33,681 nt of DNA, taken from Chloroflexota bacterium. Lineage in GTDB: Bacteria > Chloroflexota > Dormibacteria > Dormibacterales > Dormibacteraceae. The notes beneath the pieces were generated by a model. It did not search any database, was not told the origin of the DNA, and worked only from the letters and a program-made list of their open reading frames with translations. The first letter of the stretch is position 1; each line of letters starts with the position of its first letter. Shown in pieces: positions 14,242 to 24,875 of this stretch. The stretch is from NCBI GenBank assembly GCA_005880315.1, contig VBHB01000066.1:1-33681 (forward strand), read 5' to 3'. A program made the translations under genes and the position numbers.

Positions 14242-15578
14242 CAGCCGTCCTCCTTCTTTGGTCCTGCGTCCTTTGGTCCCCCATCGCTGGCGACCACCTG
14301 CAGCTGCAGGCCTTTGCGACCCACCACGCGCACCTCGCTCCCGAGCGGAATCGTGCTCCCACCCGCTACTGCTCTCCAGAGCGCGCCGCGCACAAAGACT
14401 AGTCCTTCTGGGGCGAGCTCCTCACGCGCCTCGCCCCTGGCGCCGACGAGCGCCTCCGCGCCAGTGGTGACGGGTCGCCTTCGAGCCTGCCAGACCTTGC
14501 GGATGAAAAGGATGAAGAAGCCGCTCGTGACCACTGCCGCGATGAGCACGGCGTATGGATTGACGCCAAGCCCGATCGGCCCGGTGTTGACCAGGAACGC
14601 CATCCCTAAGAGCAGGGCGAGCACGCCGCCGAAGCTGAGGATGCCGTGTGTGTTCGCTTTGAGATCGGCGACAAAGAGCGCCAGCGCGACCAGCATCATC
14701 AGCGCGCCGGCGATGTTCACAGGCAGGTTGGCCAGCGAGACAATCGCCAGCACGGCGGCGATCCCGCCCACCACACCAGGCAGGATCGCGCCCGGCGTCG
14801 AGAGCTCGGTGATGATCCCGTAGGACGCGAGCAGGATCAGCAAAGCCGCGACCGTCGGGTCGATCAGGGCGTTCAGAAAGAGCATCCAGAAGGGCATCGG
14901 GAAATCCTGGATCTGCGCCCCGGCCGTGTGCAGGGTCAGGGCGCCGGTCGCCCTGGGTACGACACGAGCATCGACGACATTGAGCAGACTGTTCAGATCC
15001 GAGGCCTCGAGGTCGGCTACATGGATGCGAACGGCTTCCTCGGCGCCGATGTTGACGCTGTTGCGCACGGCGTCTTCGGCCCAGTCGGCGTTGCGCCCGT
15101 GGATGGAGGCGAGGTTGCGCACCCTGGTCACGGCGTCGTTGAGCACCTTCTTGCCGAGGTCACCGGTGAGGTCGGCGCCGGTAGCCTGGATCGGGTGGGC
15201 GGAGCCGATGTTGGTGCCGGGTGCCATCGCCAGGATGTCCGCCGCTTGCGCGACGAAGAGCCCTGCCGAAGCCGCCCGCGCGCCACTCGGGTAGACGAAT
15301 GCGATCACGGGCACGTGGCAGTTCAGGAGGCTGGTCACGATCTCGTCCATGGAAGTCGAGATGCCGCCCGGCGTGTTGATCATCACCAGAAGCGCGTCCG
15401 CGTGGTCGTTTTCGGCGCGGGATACGGACGACGAGATGTACGCCGACATGATGTTGTTGATGTCGCCGTTCAGGTCCGCCTCTTCGACACGCGGCGCGGC
15501 TGCGGCAGCCGAGGCGGATGTCAGGGCGGCGAGCGCCAGCAGGCCGGCTAACGCTCCTAGCAACCGGCGGATGCTCAT
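14241..15578 (-). CDS. NfeD-family membrane serine protease (ClpP-like domain plus OB-fold)
   Basis: Full-length NfeD1b/STOPP protein, 445 aa. It begins with a signal peptide (SIRRLLGALAGLLALAALTSASAAAA). The ClpP-like protease domain has MINTPGGIST, GARAASAGLFVAQAADILAM with the likely nucleophile Ser in SAG, and a candidate Lys base in GKKVLNDAV. Several TM helices and a C-terminal NfeD OB-fold (GSEVRVVGRKGLQLQV) follow. ATG 15578 is chosen over 15614 because the signal peptide begins there. CATACT ends 6 nt before this ATG, so the message may be leaderless. Its stop overlaps the slipin start. Probable job: processing of the slipin partner or membrane quality control. Confidence 0.94.
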   Translation of the reverse strand: MSIRRLLGALAGLLALAALTSASAAAAAPRVEEADLNGDINNIMSAYISSSVSRAENDHADALLVMINTPGGISTSMDEIVTSLLNCHVPVIAFVYPSGARAASAGLFVAQAADILAMAPGTNIGSAHPIQATGADLTGDLGKKVLNDAVTRVRNLASIHGRNADWAEDAVRNSVNIGAEEAVRIHVADLEASDLNSLLNVVDARVVPRATGALTLHTAGAQIQDFPMPFWMLFLNALIDPTVAALLILLASYGIITELSTPGAILPGVVGGIAAVLAIVSLANLPVNIAGALMMLVALALFVADLKANTHGILSFGGVLALLLGMAFLVNTGPIGLGVNPYAVLIAAVVTSGFFILFIRKVWQARRRPVTTGAEALVGARGEAREELAPEGLVFVRGALWRAVAGGSTIPLGSEVRVVGRKGLQLQVVASDGGPKDAGPKKEDG

Positions 15579-15685
15579 GATTTGAGTATGGCGATCGCAA
15601 GTCCGGGTTGGCATGTAAAACGTGGAACATCGACCTGCGGACGGGCGGCGCAGGCAGCCGTTTGGCGCATCGTAAAATCCAACTC
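15579..15685. promoter_or_regulatory. Divergent promoter region, nfeD / sigma-like gene
   Basis: This 107-bp spacer separates two divergent genes. On the plus strand TAAAAT (15673-15678) ends 7 nt before the ATG at 15686. On the minus strand CATACT (15590-15585) ends 6 nt before the ATG at 15578. Both positions fit leaderless transcripts, and neither gene has a visible ribosome site. The -35 matches are poor. Confidence 0.4.
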
Positions 15686-16339
15686 ATGGCATCCTCCTCT
15701 CGCCGCGACGACTCGGCCGGCACTGGCGAGCCGGAGAGCGACGACGCGGCCGCGCTGAGCGAGCTGGTGCGCCGAGCGCAGTCCATCGGTACCCTCACGT
15801 CAGCGGAGGAGTCGCGGCTCCTGGAGCGGGCCGCGCTCGGCGATGCAGCGAGCCAGGACCGCCTGGTGGCCGGCCACCTGGATCGTGTCATACGCCTGGC
15901 GGCCACCCGCGACGCGCAGGGTCTTTCTGTCCCGGACCTCGTCCAGGAAGGCTCGATCGGCCTGCTCGAGGCGGTGCGGACGTTTGCCTACAGCGGCGAG
16001 ACGGACTTCGGGGATTTCGCCGATGCCCGAATCGGCGCGCAGATCGACGCGGCGATCGAGGCGGAGAGCGCCGCCGTCCGGGAGGGCGAGTTGCTCGTGG
16101 CCGCTGCGACGGACTACGAACGTGCTGAGATCGTGCTGAAACGCATCTTGCATCGGGAGCCGACCCCGGCCGAGCTCTCCGAGAAGCTCGAGTGGACCCT
16201 CGATCGAACCGCATACGTCGCCCAGGTCGTCGCCGACGCGCGGCGCCGGTACGACGACGAGCTGCTCGCCTTCATCGACCCTGAGGCCATCGACCTCGAC
16301 GCCGACGACGAAGACGAGCGCACGCAACTTGACGGCTAG
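15686..16339 (+). CDS. Reduced sigma-70-like protein lacking region 4
   Basis: 217-aa protein with clear but degenerate sigma-factor similarity. LTSAEESRLLERAALGDAAS then RLVAGHLDRVIRLA match regions 1.2-2.1, and LSVPDLVQEGSIGLLEAV matches region 2.2. The region 2.3-2.4 equivalent (FAYSGETDFGDFADARIGAQIDAAI) has lost the aromatic/basic promoter-melting residues and the WIRQAI motif. REPTPAELSEKLEWTLDRTAYV matches region 3.1. Region 4 is missing; the protein instead ends in an acidic tail (DPEAIDLDADDEDER). The start ATG 15686 is favoured over 15608 by the initial SSSRRDD segment and the -10-like TAAAAT. Its stop overlaps gcvT by 11 nt. It may bind core RNA polymerase without recognising a -35; this is inference. 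Confidence 0.75.
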   Translation: MASSSRRDDSAGTGEPESDDAAALSELVRRAQSIGTLTSAEESRLLERAALGDAASQDRLVAGHLDRVIRLAATRDAQGLSVPDLVQEGSIGLLEAVRTFAYSGETDFGDFADARIGAQIDAAIEAESAAVREGELLVAAATDYERAEIVLKRILHREPTPAELSEKLEWTLDRTAYVAQVVADARRRYDDELLAFIDPEAIDLDADDEDERTQLDG

Positions 16340-17447
16340 CCCAGCCCGCAGGACTCCACTTTACTCACGCCATGTCGCCCTCGGCGGACGCATGGTCGAC
16401 TTCGGGGGCTGGGAGCTCCCGCAGCAGTACACGTCGATTCGTGATGAGCATTTCGCTGTCCGCAGGTCCGCCGGCTTGTTCGACATCTCTCACATGGGTC
16501 GATTCAAGTTGCACGGGGATGGCAGCTTCGATTTCCTTCAGGGCCTACTGACTAACGACCTCTCTCGAATCGGCCCAGGACGAGCCCAATACAACCTGAT
16601 GTGCAACGAGCGTGGTGGCATCCTCGACGACCTTGTGGCGTACTGGGGCGACGACGGTTTCATCGTTGTGGTCAACGCCTCCAACCGCGAGCGCGACCTG
16701 GAGTGGATGCGCGGGCATGCGCCGGCAGGAGTTGACGTCGAAGATCGCACGTTCGAGCAATCGCTGCTCGCGTTTCAGGGTCCAGAGGCGGAGTCGCTGA
16801 TCCCGGCAACGGGACTCAAAGGTCTGCCGTACTTCGGTTTCCGCCCAGGCAAGGTGGCTGGAACCAGCGCCCTCGTGTCGCGCACGGGGTACACCGGGGA
16901 AGACGGTTTCGAGATCTTCGTCACAGCCGATCGCGTGGTGCAGGTTTGGGATGCGATCCTCGCGCATGCTGCGAAGCAAGGTGCGCTTCCGGCCGGTCTT
17001 GGCGCCCGCGACGCCACCCGGCTCGAGGCAGCCCTTCGCCTCTACGGCAACGACATGGACGAGGGCGTCAACCCGTACGAGGCGGGCCTGGGTTGGACCG
17101 TGCGCCTCGACAAGGGCAATTTCGTCGGGCGGGACGCGCTCGCATCGGTGAAGAGTGAGGGGCCGAAGCGCACGCTGGTAGGCCTGAAGACCGCGGCCGG
17201 AGACATCGCCCGCCACGGGGCCGCCGTTTTCAAGGGCGGCCGGCGAATCGGCACGGTAACCAGCGGCACGCACTCCTTCTTCCTCGGACACCCCATCGCG
17301 CTGGCCATGGTGGAAGTCGCATCATTGCGAGTCGGGGAAACGGCTGCCGTCGACGTTCGAGGCCGCCAGGCTGCGGCGGAAACCGTCCAGCTTCCGTTCT
17401 ACCGGGGTTCGGCGCGATCGGCCGCCGCCACGCCCGCGAAGTCTTGA
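16329..17447 (+). CDS. gcvT: Glycine cleavage system T-protein (aminomethyltransferase)
   Basis: T-protein transfers the methylene group from the aminomethyl-lipoyl H-protein to tetrahydrofolate, releasing ammonia. At 372 aa it is normal. Motifs: [86 protein letters not shown] (catalytic Asp region) and the C-terminal [18 protein letters not shown]. The start is TTG 16329, overlapping the sigma-like gene by 11 nt, since the N-terminus [14 protein letters not shown] matches the family. First of the gcvT-gcvH-gcvPA-gcvPB cluster. Confidence 0.96.
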   Translation: MTASPARRTPLYSRHVALGGRMVDFGGWELPQQYTSIRDEHFAVRRSAGLFDISHMGRFKLHGDGSFDFLQGLLTNDLSRIGPGRAQYNLMCNERGGILDDLVAYWGDDGFIVVVNASNRERDLEWMRGHAPAGVDVEDRTFEQSLLAFQGPEAESLIPATGLKGLPYFGFRPGKVAGTSALVSRTGYTGEDGFEIFVTADRVVQVWDAILAHAAKQGALPAGLGARDATRLEAALRLYGNDMDEGVNPYEAGLGWTVRLDKGNFVGRDALASVKSEGPKRTLVGLKTAAGDIARHGAAVFKGGRRIGTVTSGTHSFFLGHPIALAMVEVASLRVGETAAVDVRGRQAAAETVQLPFYRGSARSAAATPAKS

Positions 17448-17487
17448 GCCGAACCAGCGGCAGCGTTCACGAAGAGGGAGGAAGGGC

Positions 17488-17862
17488 ATGGCGGGCCGGC
17501 TTTACACCAAGTCCCATGAATGGCTCGTGGTCGACGGCAAGACCGTTACGGTCGGCATCACGGATTTCGCGCAGTCCCAGCTCGGCGATGTGGTCTTCCT
17601 CGAGCTGCCGAATGCGGGCCGCAAGCTCGATGCCGGTGAAAGTTTCGGCGTCGTGGAGTCCGTCAAGGCGGCCTCAGATCTGTACTCGCCAGCCACGGGT
17701 CGGGTGACGGCGGTCAACGACAAGTTGGCCGGCAAGCCCGAGCTGATCAACTCCGATCCGTACGGCGACGGCTGGATCCTGCGGCTGGAGATGGCCGGCG
17801 AGCTGCCCAACGATCTGATGGACGAATCCGCGTATAAGAAGCTCACGGAGACCGGCGCCTAG
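17488..17862 (+). CDS. gcvH: Glycine cleavage system H-protein
   Basis: Lipoylated carrier that shuttles the aminomethyl group between P-, T- and L-proteins. 124 aa, standard. It starts [12 protein letters not shown], then [20 protein letters not shown], the lipoylation site Lys60 in [10 protein letters not shown], and [13 protein letters not shown] 17488 has a strong ribosome site (GGGAGGAAGG) in the 40-bp gap after gcvT, better than others in this cluster. gcvPA starts at the very next base after its stop. Confidence 0.97.
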   Translation: MAGRLYTKSHEWLVVDGKTVTVGITDFAQSQLGDVVFLELPNAGRKLDAGESFGVVESVKAASDLYSPATGRVTAVNDKLAGKPELINSDPYGDGWILRLEMAGELPNDLMDESAYKKLTETGA

Positions 17863-19554
17863 TTGCCCTACCTCGTCCATTCACCAGAAGAGCGCGCCGA
17901 GATGCTGGCGGCAATCGGCGTCGACTCGATGGAAGGCCTGCTGCGCGACATCCCGGGATCCCTTCGCATACCGCGGCTCGAGCTGACCAACGGTCTGTCC
18001 GAGTTCGAAACGATCGCGCAGGTCACGTCGCTGGCGGCGCGCAACCGTGTGTTTGCGGACCGGCTGACATTTCGCGGTGGCGGTGTCTATCGCCGCTTCA
18101 TACCGGCCGCGGTGGCGGCCGTGACTTCCAAACCGGAGTTTTACACCGCTTACACGCCCTACCAGCCGGAGGCGAGCCAGGGCACCCTGCAGGCGATCTA
18201 CGAATTTCAAACCCTGATCGCCGAGCTCACGGCCCTCGACGTCGCCAACGCTTCCCTGTACGACGGGGCGACCGCCGTGGCCGAGGCGGCCATGATGGCC
18301 TCTGTTCATAACGGACGAAAAGAAGTCCTCGTCGCCGGCTACGTGCATCCCGAGTATGTCGACGTCCTGCGGGCGTTCGGTGAAGGCCGCGGGATCAAGG
18401 TCAGGAAGGGCAGCGAACCGAACGCCAAGACCGCCGCGCTGATCTTTCAGCAGCCGGATTTTCTTGGACTCCTCGTCGACGCTCCCGACCTGGTCCGGCG
18501 GGCGCACGATGCAGGGGCGCTCGCCATCGCATGCGTCGACCCGATCAGCCTCGCCCTCCTCGCGCCTCCCGGCCAGTACCGCGCCGATATCGCGGTCGGT
18601 GAGGGCCAGCAGCTGGGCCTCACCCCGAGCTACGGCGGTCCGCACGTCGGCTTCATGGCCTGCCGCAAGGAGCTGGTGCGCCGGCTGCCGGGGCGCCTGA
18701 TCGGGACGTCGCACGACGTTCAAGGACGGCGTGGGTTCGTCCTGACCCTGACCGCGCGCGAGCAGCACATCCGCCGCGAAAAGGCCACCTCCAACATCTG
18801 CACCAACCACTCACTGTGCGCGCTGGCGGCGAGCGTCTACATGACGTACATGGGCGCCGCCGGCATGCGCCACGTGGCCGAGGTCAGCTTCAAGCGCGCT
18901 CATGCCCTGGCAGAGCGGCTGGCGGCGCTTCCGGGCTGGGAGCCGGTCTTCCCGGAGCGGCAGTTCCTCAGTGAGTTTCCGATGCGAGTCCCCAAGGCGG
19001 CTGCCGTCAATCGGAAGCTCGCGCGCAAGGGCATCCTGGGCGGGCTGGACGTGGGCCGCTGGCACCGCGAGCTCAAGGGCGTGCTCACGTTCACATGCAC
19101 GGAGGTCAACGAGCCGGCCGAACGCTCACGCTCCTCGCCTGCCCGACGCCGATGTCGCCGGGCCCGAACCTCGGGATGCGCTGCCGCGCGGCCTCCTTCG
19201 CTCCGAACCACCGACACTTCCGACTTTGAGCGAGCCCGAGGTGATGCGGCACTACAGCAGGTTGGCGTCGATGAACTACTCGATCAGCGAGCAGTTCTAC
19301 CCGCTGGGCAGCTGCACCATGAAGTACAACCCCGTCGCCAACGAGGCTGCAGCGGCGCTGCCGGGTTTCACGGCGCTCCACCCCTACCAGGACGAAGACA
19401 CCGTCCAAGGCGCCCTCGAGCTCATGTGGCGCTTGGAGCAGGCTCTATGCGCCGTGGTCGGGGTCGACCGTGTCACCCTGCAGCCGGCCGCCGGCGCCCA
19501 CGGCGAATGGACGGCGCTGCGCATGATCCAGGCCTATCACCGCTCACGCGGTGA
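17863..19554 (+). CDS. gcvPA: Glycine dehydrogenase (decarboxylating) subunit 1, 3' end out of frame
   Basis: N-terminal half of P-protein, which decarboxylates glycine on PLP and passes the aminomethyl group to GcvH. From TTG 17863, residues 1 to about 420 (to base ~19122) are clearly GcvPA: PYLVHSPEERAEMLAAIG, TAYTPYQPEASQGTLQAIYE, NASLYDGATAVAEAAMM, SYGGPHVGFMACR, REQHIRREKATSNICTNHSLCALAA and FTCTEVNEPAE. After that the literal frame runs on to a stop at 19552-19554 through an Arg-rich segment that is merely the gcvPB gene read out of frame. About 25 family residues and the proper stop are missing. Either a deletion/indel or an assembly fault lies near 19117-19130. The real functional span is 17863-~19122. 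Confidence 0.85.
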   Translation: MPYLVHSPEERAEMLAAIGVDSMEGLLRDIPGSLRIPRLELTNGLSEFETIAQVTSLAARNRVFADRLTFRGGGVYRRFIPAAVAAVTSKPEFYTAYTPYQPEASQGTLQAIYEFQTLIAELTALDVANASLYDGATAVAEAAMMASVHNGRKEVLVAGYVHPEYVDVLRAFGEGRGIKVRKGSEPNAKTAALIFQQPDFLGLLVDAPDLVRRAHDAGALAIACVDPISLALLAPPGQYRADIAVGEGQQLGLTPSYGGPHVGFMACRKELVRRLPGRLIGTSHDVQGRRGFVLTLTAREQHIRREKATSNICTNHSLCALAASVYMTYMGAAGMRHVAEVSFKRAHALAERLAALPGWEPVFPERQFLSEFPMRVPKAAAVNRKLARKGILGGLDVGRWHRELKGVLTFTCTEVNEPAERSRSSPARRRCRRARTSGCAAARPPSLRTTDTSDFERARGDAALQQVGVDELLDQRAVLPAGQLHHEVQPRRQRGCSGAAGFHGAPPLPGRRHRPRRPRAHVALGAGSMRRGRGRPCHPAAGRRRPRRMDGAAHDPGLSPLTR

Positions 19555-20572
19555 GGCCCGCACCGAGGTTCTGGTCCCCGACTCCGCCCACGGCACCAAT
19601 CCAGCCAGCGCGGCGCTCAGCGGCTTCCAGGTGGTCGAGGTCGCCTCAGCGCCCGACGGTCGCATCAGCCTGCCCGACCTGGAGGCCAAGCTATCCGGCC
19701 GGGTTGCCGCACTCATGCTAACTAACCCCAATACCTTGGGCCTGTTCGAGAGAGACATACTGGATATAGCCGAGCTAGTGCACAACACGGGTGCAAAGCT
19801 GTACTACGACGGCGCCAACCTGAACGCCTTCATGGGGGTCTGCCGGCCGGGCGACATGGGCTTCGACGCCGTGCATATGAACCTGCACAAGACATTCACC
19901 ACCCCGCACGGTGGTGGCGGCCCCGGGGCCGGTCCGGTTGGAGTCAAAGCGGAGCTGGTGCCATTTCTGCCGACCCCCACCGTCGAGCGGCTCAACGGCC
20001 ACCTCAAGCTCGACTTCAAGCGCCCGCAGTCGATCGGCCGAGTCCGGAGCTTTTACGGCAACTTCGGGATGCTGGTCCGCGCTTACACCTACATCGTGGC
20101 CATGGGCGGCGACGGTCTCACTCAGGCCTCGCTCGACGCTGTGCTGTCCGCCAATTACCTGCGCATGCGGGTCGCGGGCCTGCTCGACCTCCCCCACGAG
20201 GGGCCCTGCATGCACGAGTTCGTGGCCAGCGCCCACAATCTCGCCCCCAACGGGATCAAGGCCCTGGACGTGGCCAAGGGGCTCCTGGAACGCGACTTTT
20301 ACGCCCCTACCATCTACTTCCCACTCGTGGTCCCGGAGGCGATCATGGTCGAGCCGACCGAGACCGAGAGCAAACCGACGCTGGACGCTTTTGCGGCTGC
20401 AATCGCGGAGATCGTGCAGGAGGCCAAAGAAGACCCGGAAAAGCTTCACCACGAACCCACCAGGCTGCCCGTCGGCCGTCTCGACGAGGTGGCCACCGCG
20501 AGGAAGATCAACGCCTATCTGCTGGGCCAGAGCGAAGACCCGATCCTGCGCTGGAAACCGCCTTCTAAGTAA
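19226..20572 (+). CDS. gcvPB: Glycine dehydrogenase (decarboxylating) subunit 2, 5' end lacks a proper start
   Basis: PLP-binding half of P-protein. Recognisable coding starts near 19130 (APRLPDADVAGPEPRD, then LLRSEPPTLPTLSEPEV) but no ATG, GTG or TTG occurs in frame there. The first is TTG 19226, then GTG 19241 and ATG 19244. Motifs: YSISEQFYPLGSCTMKYNP, HPYQDEDTVQG, PAAGAHGEWTALRMI, DSAHGTNPASA, LTNPNTLGLFE, and the PLP lysine in HMNLHKTFTTPHGGGGPGAGP. The C-terminus is complete. Together with the missing end of gcvPA this points to loss of roughly 100 bp at the gene junction, or to a GcvPA-GcvPB fusion with a frameshift. No ribosome site precedes TTG 19226. The spacer to gyrB is 119 bp. 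Confidence 0.87.
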   Translation: MSEPEVMRHYSRLASMNYSISEQFYPLGSCTMKYNPVANEAAAALPGFTALHPYQDEDTVQGALELMWRLEQALCAVVGVDRVTLQPAAGAHGEWTALRMIQAYHRSRGEARTEVLVPDSAHGTNPASAALSGFQVVEVASAPDGRISLPDLEAKLSGRVAALMLTNPNTLGLFERDILDIAELVHNTGAKLYYDGANLNAFMGVCRPGDMGFDAVHMNLHKTFTTPHGGGGPGAGPVGVKAELVPFLPTPTVERLNGHLKLDFKRPQSIGRVRSFYGNFGMLVRAYTYIVAMGGDGLTQASLDAVLSANYLRMRVAGLLDLPHEGPCMHEFVASAHNLAPNGIKALDVAKGLLERDFYAPTIYFPLVVPEAIMVEPTETESKPTLDAFAAAIAEIVQEAKEDPEKLHHEPTRLPVGRLDEVATARKINAYLLGQSEDPILRWKPPSK

Positions 20573-20595
20573 GCCCTGTTAAGGCTCTCCCGGCG

Positions 20596-20633
20596 GGCCA
20601 TTTTGAACTCGAAATCCGGTAAAATTAGTGGCC
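20596..20633 (+). promoter_or_regulatory. Candidate gyrB promoter region with inverted repeat
   Basis: A -10-like TAAAAT lies at 20620-20625, about 65 bp before the gyrB start. It is enclosed by a GGCCA (20596-20600) / TGGCC (20629-20633) inverted repeat with internal TTTT/AAAA tracts. No convincing -35 at 17 nt. A ribosome site GGGAGGG sits at 20674-20680. This could be a supercoiling-sensitive promoter, as is common for gyrase genes, but that is inference. Confidence 0.35.
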
Positions 20634-20685
20634 TGAAACTCTGCCCAGTTGATCCCCAAGACTTCTCCGGGCTGGGAGGGCTTGA

Positions 20686-22641
<1,956 letters not shown>

Positions 22642-22652
22642 GTCCGGCGCAG

Positions 22653-23627
22653 GTGCGAATAGCAGTCGATGCCATGGGTGGCGATCATGCGCCCGCTCAA
22701 GTGCTCCAAGGCGCCTCGGACGCCGCCACCGCATACGGGATCGAGGTCTCGGTGGTGGGCTCGCCCGCGGTGGTGCAACCAATGCTCGACAACCATCCCC
22801 GGCTGCGCCTGGTTCCGTCGACTCAGGTCATCGCGATGGACGACCACCCAGCGCAGGCGGTGCGCTCCAAGCCGGATTCGTCCATGGCGGTCTGTGCACG
22901 CCTTTGCAAGGAAGGCAAGGCTGACGGCTGGATCTCCGCGGGCAACTCGGGCGCCATCATGGCCGCGGCGCTGTTCATCCAGGGCCGAATCAGGGGCGTG
23001 GAGCGGCCGGCTCTGGGTTCGATCCTTCCGGTCAAGAACGGCTTCGCGTACTTCCTCGATGTCGGTGCCAATGTCGACTCGCGACCCGAGTTCATGGTCC
23101 AGTACGCCGCGATGGGCGCCATTTACGCGCGCGAGATGATGGGTCGCACCGATCCTCGCATCGGGCTTTTGAGCAATGGCGAAGAGGAAGGCAAAGGTGA
23201 CGAGCTGGTCAAGGAGACGGCGCGGCGGCTGAAGGGCTCTATGCCCGGATTCGTGGGCAACATCGAGCCCAAGGACCTTTATGCGGGCAAGGCAGACGTG
23301 GTGGTCGCCGACGGTTTCGTCGGCAACATCGCGATCAAGATGGCAGAAGCGACCGCCGAGTTTCTGTTCAGGAGCATGCGGGAGGAAATTCCGCGCACGC
23401 TTACGGGCAAGGTCGGCGGCGCGCTCATCCGCGATGGCGTGCAGCGCCTGCGCAGTGGAATCGACTGGAGGGAGTTCGGCGGCGCGCCGCTGCTCGGCAT
23501 CGACGGCGTCGCGGTCATCGCCCACGGACGCTCTGACGCGCGAGCGATCAAGAACGCCATTCGAGTGACCAAGGAAGCGGTGGAGAATCAACTCGTGCGT
23601 AAGATTCGGGCTGAGGTGGGGAAGTGA
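22653..23627 (+). CDS. plsX: Phosphate acyltransferase PlsX
   Basis: Converts acyl-ACP to acyl-phosphate for phosphatidic-acid synthesis (with PlsY). From GTG 22653 it is 324 aa, the normal size, beginning VRIAVDAMGGDHAPAQVLQGA. Other signatures: SMAVCARLCKEGKADGWISAGNSGAIMAAALF, FLDVGANVDSRPEF, GLLSNGEEEGKGDELVKE, FVGNIEPKD and VVADGFVGNIAIKMAE. The start is chosen by homology, 11 nt after the gyrB stop. The frame is open upstream but those residues are gyrB shadow. Its stop overlaps the fabF start (GTGA). Confidence 0.96.
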   Translation: MRIAVDAMGGDHAPAQVLQGASDAATAYGIEVSVVGSPAVVQPMLDNHPRLRLVPSTQVIAMDDHPAQAVRSKPDSSMAVCARLCKEGKADGWISAGNSGAIMAAALFIQGRIRGVERPALGSILPVKNGFAYFLDVGANVDSRPEFMVQYAAMGAIYAREMMGRTDPRIGLLSNGEEEGKGDELVKETARRLKGSMPGFVGNIEPKDLYAGKADVVVADGFVGNIAIKMAEATAEFLFRSMREEIPRTLTGKVGGALIRDGVQRLRSGIDWREFGGAPLLGIDGVAVIAHGRSDARAIKNAIRVTKEAVENQLVRKIRAEVGK

Positions 23628-24874
23628 AAAAGAACGGGCGGGTGCGCGTCGTCGTGACGGGAATGGGGACCGTCAACCCACTCGGCAAGACGCTCGACGA
23701 GTACTGGGACGGATTGATCGAGGGCCGCAGCGCGGCCAGGACGGTCGACGGAGCTTACTCGACGGAGAAGCTGGCGACCAAATTTGCCTGTGAGGTGCCC
23801 GCGTTCGACCCGACCCAGTACATGGATCGCAAGACCGCCCAACGAATGGCCCGCTTCTCGCAGATGGCCGTGGCCGCGTCGGGTATGGCACTAGCGGACT
23901 CCGGCATCGACCTTTCCAAACAGGACGATTTTCGTGTTGGGGTCGACATGGGGACTGGGATCGGCGGCTTTATCGAGATGACTGGTGGAGCCATCTCCTA
24001 CGCGACCAAGGGCCGGCTGAACCCGCTGTACGCGCCGATGATCATCCCTAACATGGCCGCGGCTTCCGTCGCCATGGCCTTCCATCTCCGCGGCCCCAAT
24101 ACCACCGTCACCACCGCCTGCGCGGCCTCGACGCACACCCTGGGTGACGCCACCCGGATCATCCAGCACGGCGACGCCGACGTGATGCTCGCGGGCGGAA
24201 GCGAGGCGTCGTTGTGCGAAGTCGGCATCTCCGCCTTCAACGCCATCCGCGCCCTCTCCACCCGCAATGACGCACCGGAGAAGGCAAGCCGCCCGTTCGA
24301 CCGCGACCGCGACGGTTTCGTGCCCGGCGAGGGCGCCGGCACGCTTGTGCTCGAGTCGCTGGAGCATGCGATTGATCGCGGCGCCCGCATCTACGGGGAG
24401 GTGCTGGGATTTGCGCTTACCTGCGATGCGTTCCACCAGGTGGCGCCCGACGAGACCGGCGAGGCGCCGGCCCAGGCCATCAAGCTCGCGTTGCGCGACG
24501 CGGGCGTCGAGCCGAAGGACGTCGATTACGTCAATGCGCACGGCACCTCGACGCAGCTCAACGACGCCGGCGAGACGAAAGCGCTGAAGCTCGCGCTGGG
24601 CGAGGATGCATATAGGGTCGCGATCAGCAGCACCAAGTCGATGATCGGCCACCTCCTCGGTGCCGCCGGCGCGGTGGAGGCGATCGCCACTCTGCTAACG
24701 ATCAATCGCGGCCTCATTCACCCGACCATCAATTACGAGAACCCGGATCCCCAATGCGATCTCGACTATGTGCCCAACACCGCCCGGCGCAAGGACGTGC
24801 GCGTGGCCATCTCCAACGGCTTCGGGTTCGGCGTGCACAACGCCGTCGTGGTCCTGAAGAAGTACGAGGAATAG
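23624..24874 (+). CDS. fabF: Beta-ketoacyl-ACP synthase II
   Basis: Condensing enzyme of type II fatty-acid synthesis, extending acyl-ACP with malonyl-ACP. At 416 aa it is typical. Catalytic Cys166 is in [14 protein letters not shown]. The His residues lie in [13 protein letters not shown] and in [16 protein letters not shown], and the N-terminal [13 protein letters not shown] and C-terminal [14 protein letters not shown] are clear. GTG 23624 overlaps the plsX stop by 4 nt. The usual neighbours fabD, fabG and acpP are absent; gyrA follows one base after the stop. Confidence 0.96.
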   Translation: MKKNGRVRVVVTGMGTVNPLGKTLDEYWDGLIEGRSAARTVDGAYSTEKLATKFACEVPAFDPTQYMDRKTAQRMARFSQMAVAASGMALADSGIDLSKQDDFRVGVDMGTGIGGFIEMTGGAISYATKGRLNPLYAPMIIPNMAAASVAMAFHLRGPNTTVTTACAASTHTLGDATRIIQHGDADVMLAGGSEASLCEVGISAFNAIRALSTRNDAPEKASRPFDRDRDGFVPGEGAGTLVLESLEHAIDRGARIYGEVLGFALTCDAFHQVAPDETGEAPAQAIKLALRDAGVEPKDVDYVNAHGTSTQLNDAGETKALKLALGEDAYRVAISSTKSMIGHLLGAAGAVEAIATLLTINRGLIHPTINYENPDPQCDLDYVPNTARRKDVRVAISNGFGFGVHNAVVVLKKYEE

Positions 24875-24875
24875 C

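Noticed and set aside
14646-15551. 301-residue plus-strand frame
   Set aside because: Antisense to nfeD, with the reverse-strand protein clearly conserved; no motifs of its own.
16545-17291. 248-residue minus-strand frame
   Set aside because: Antisense shadow of gcvT.
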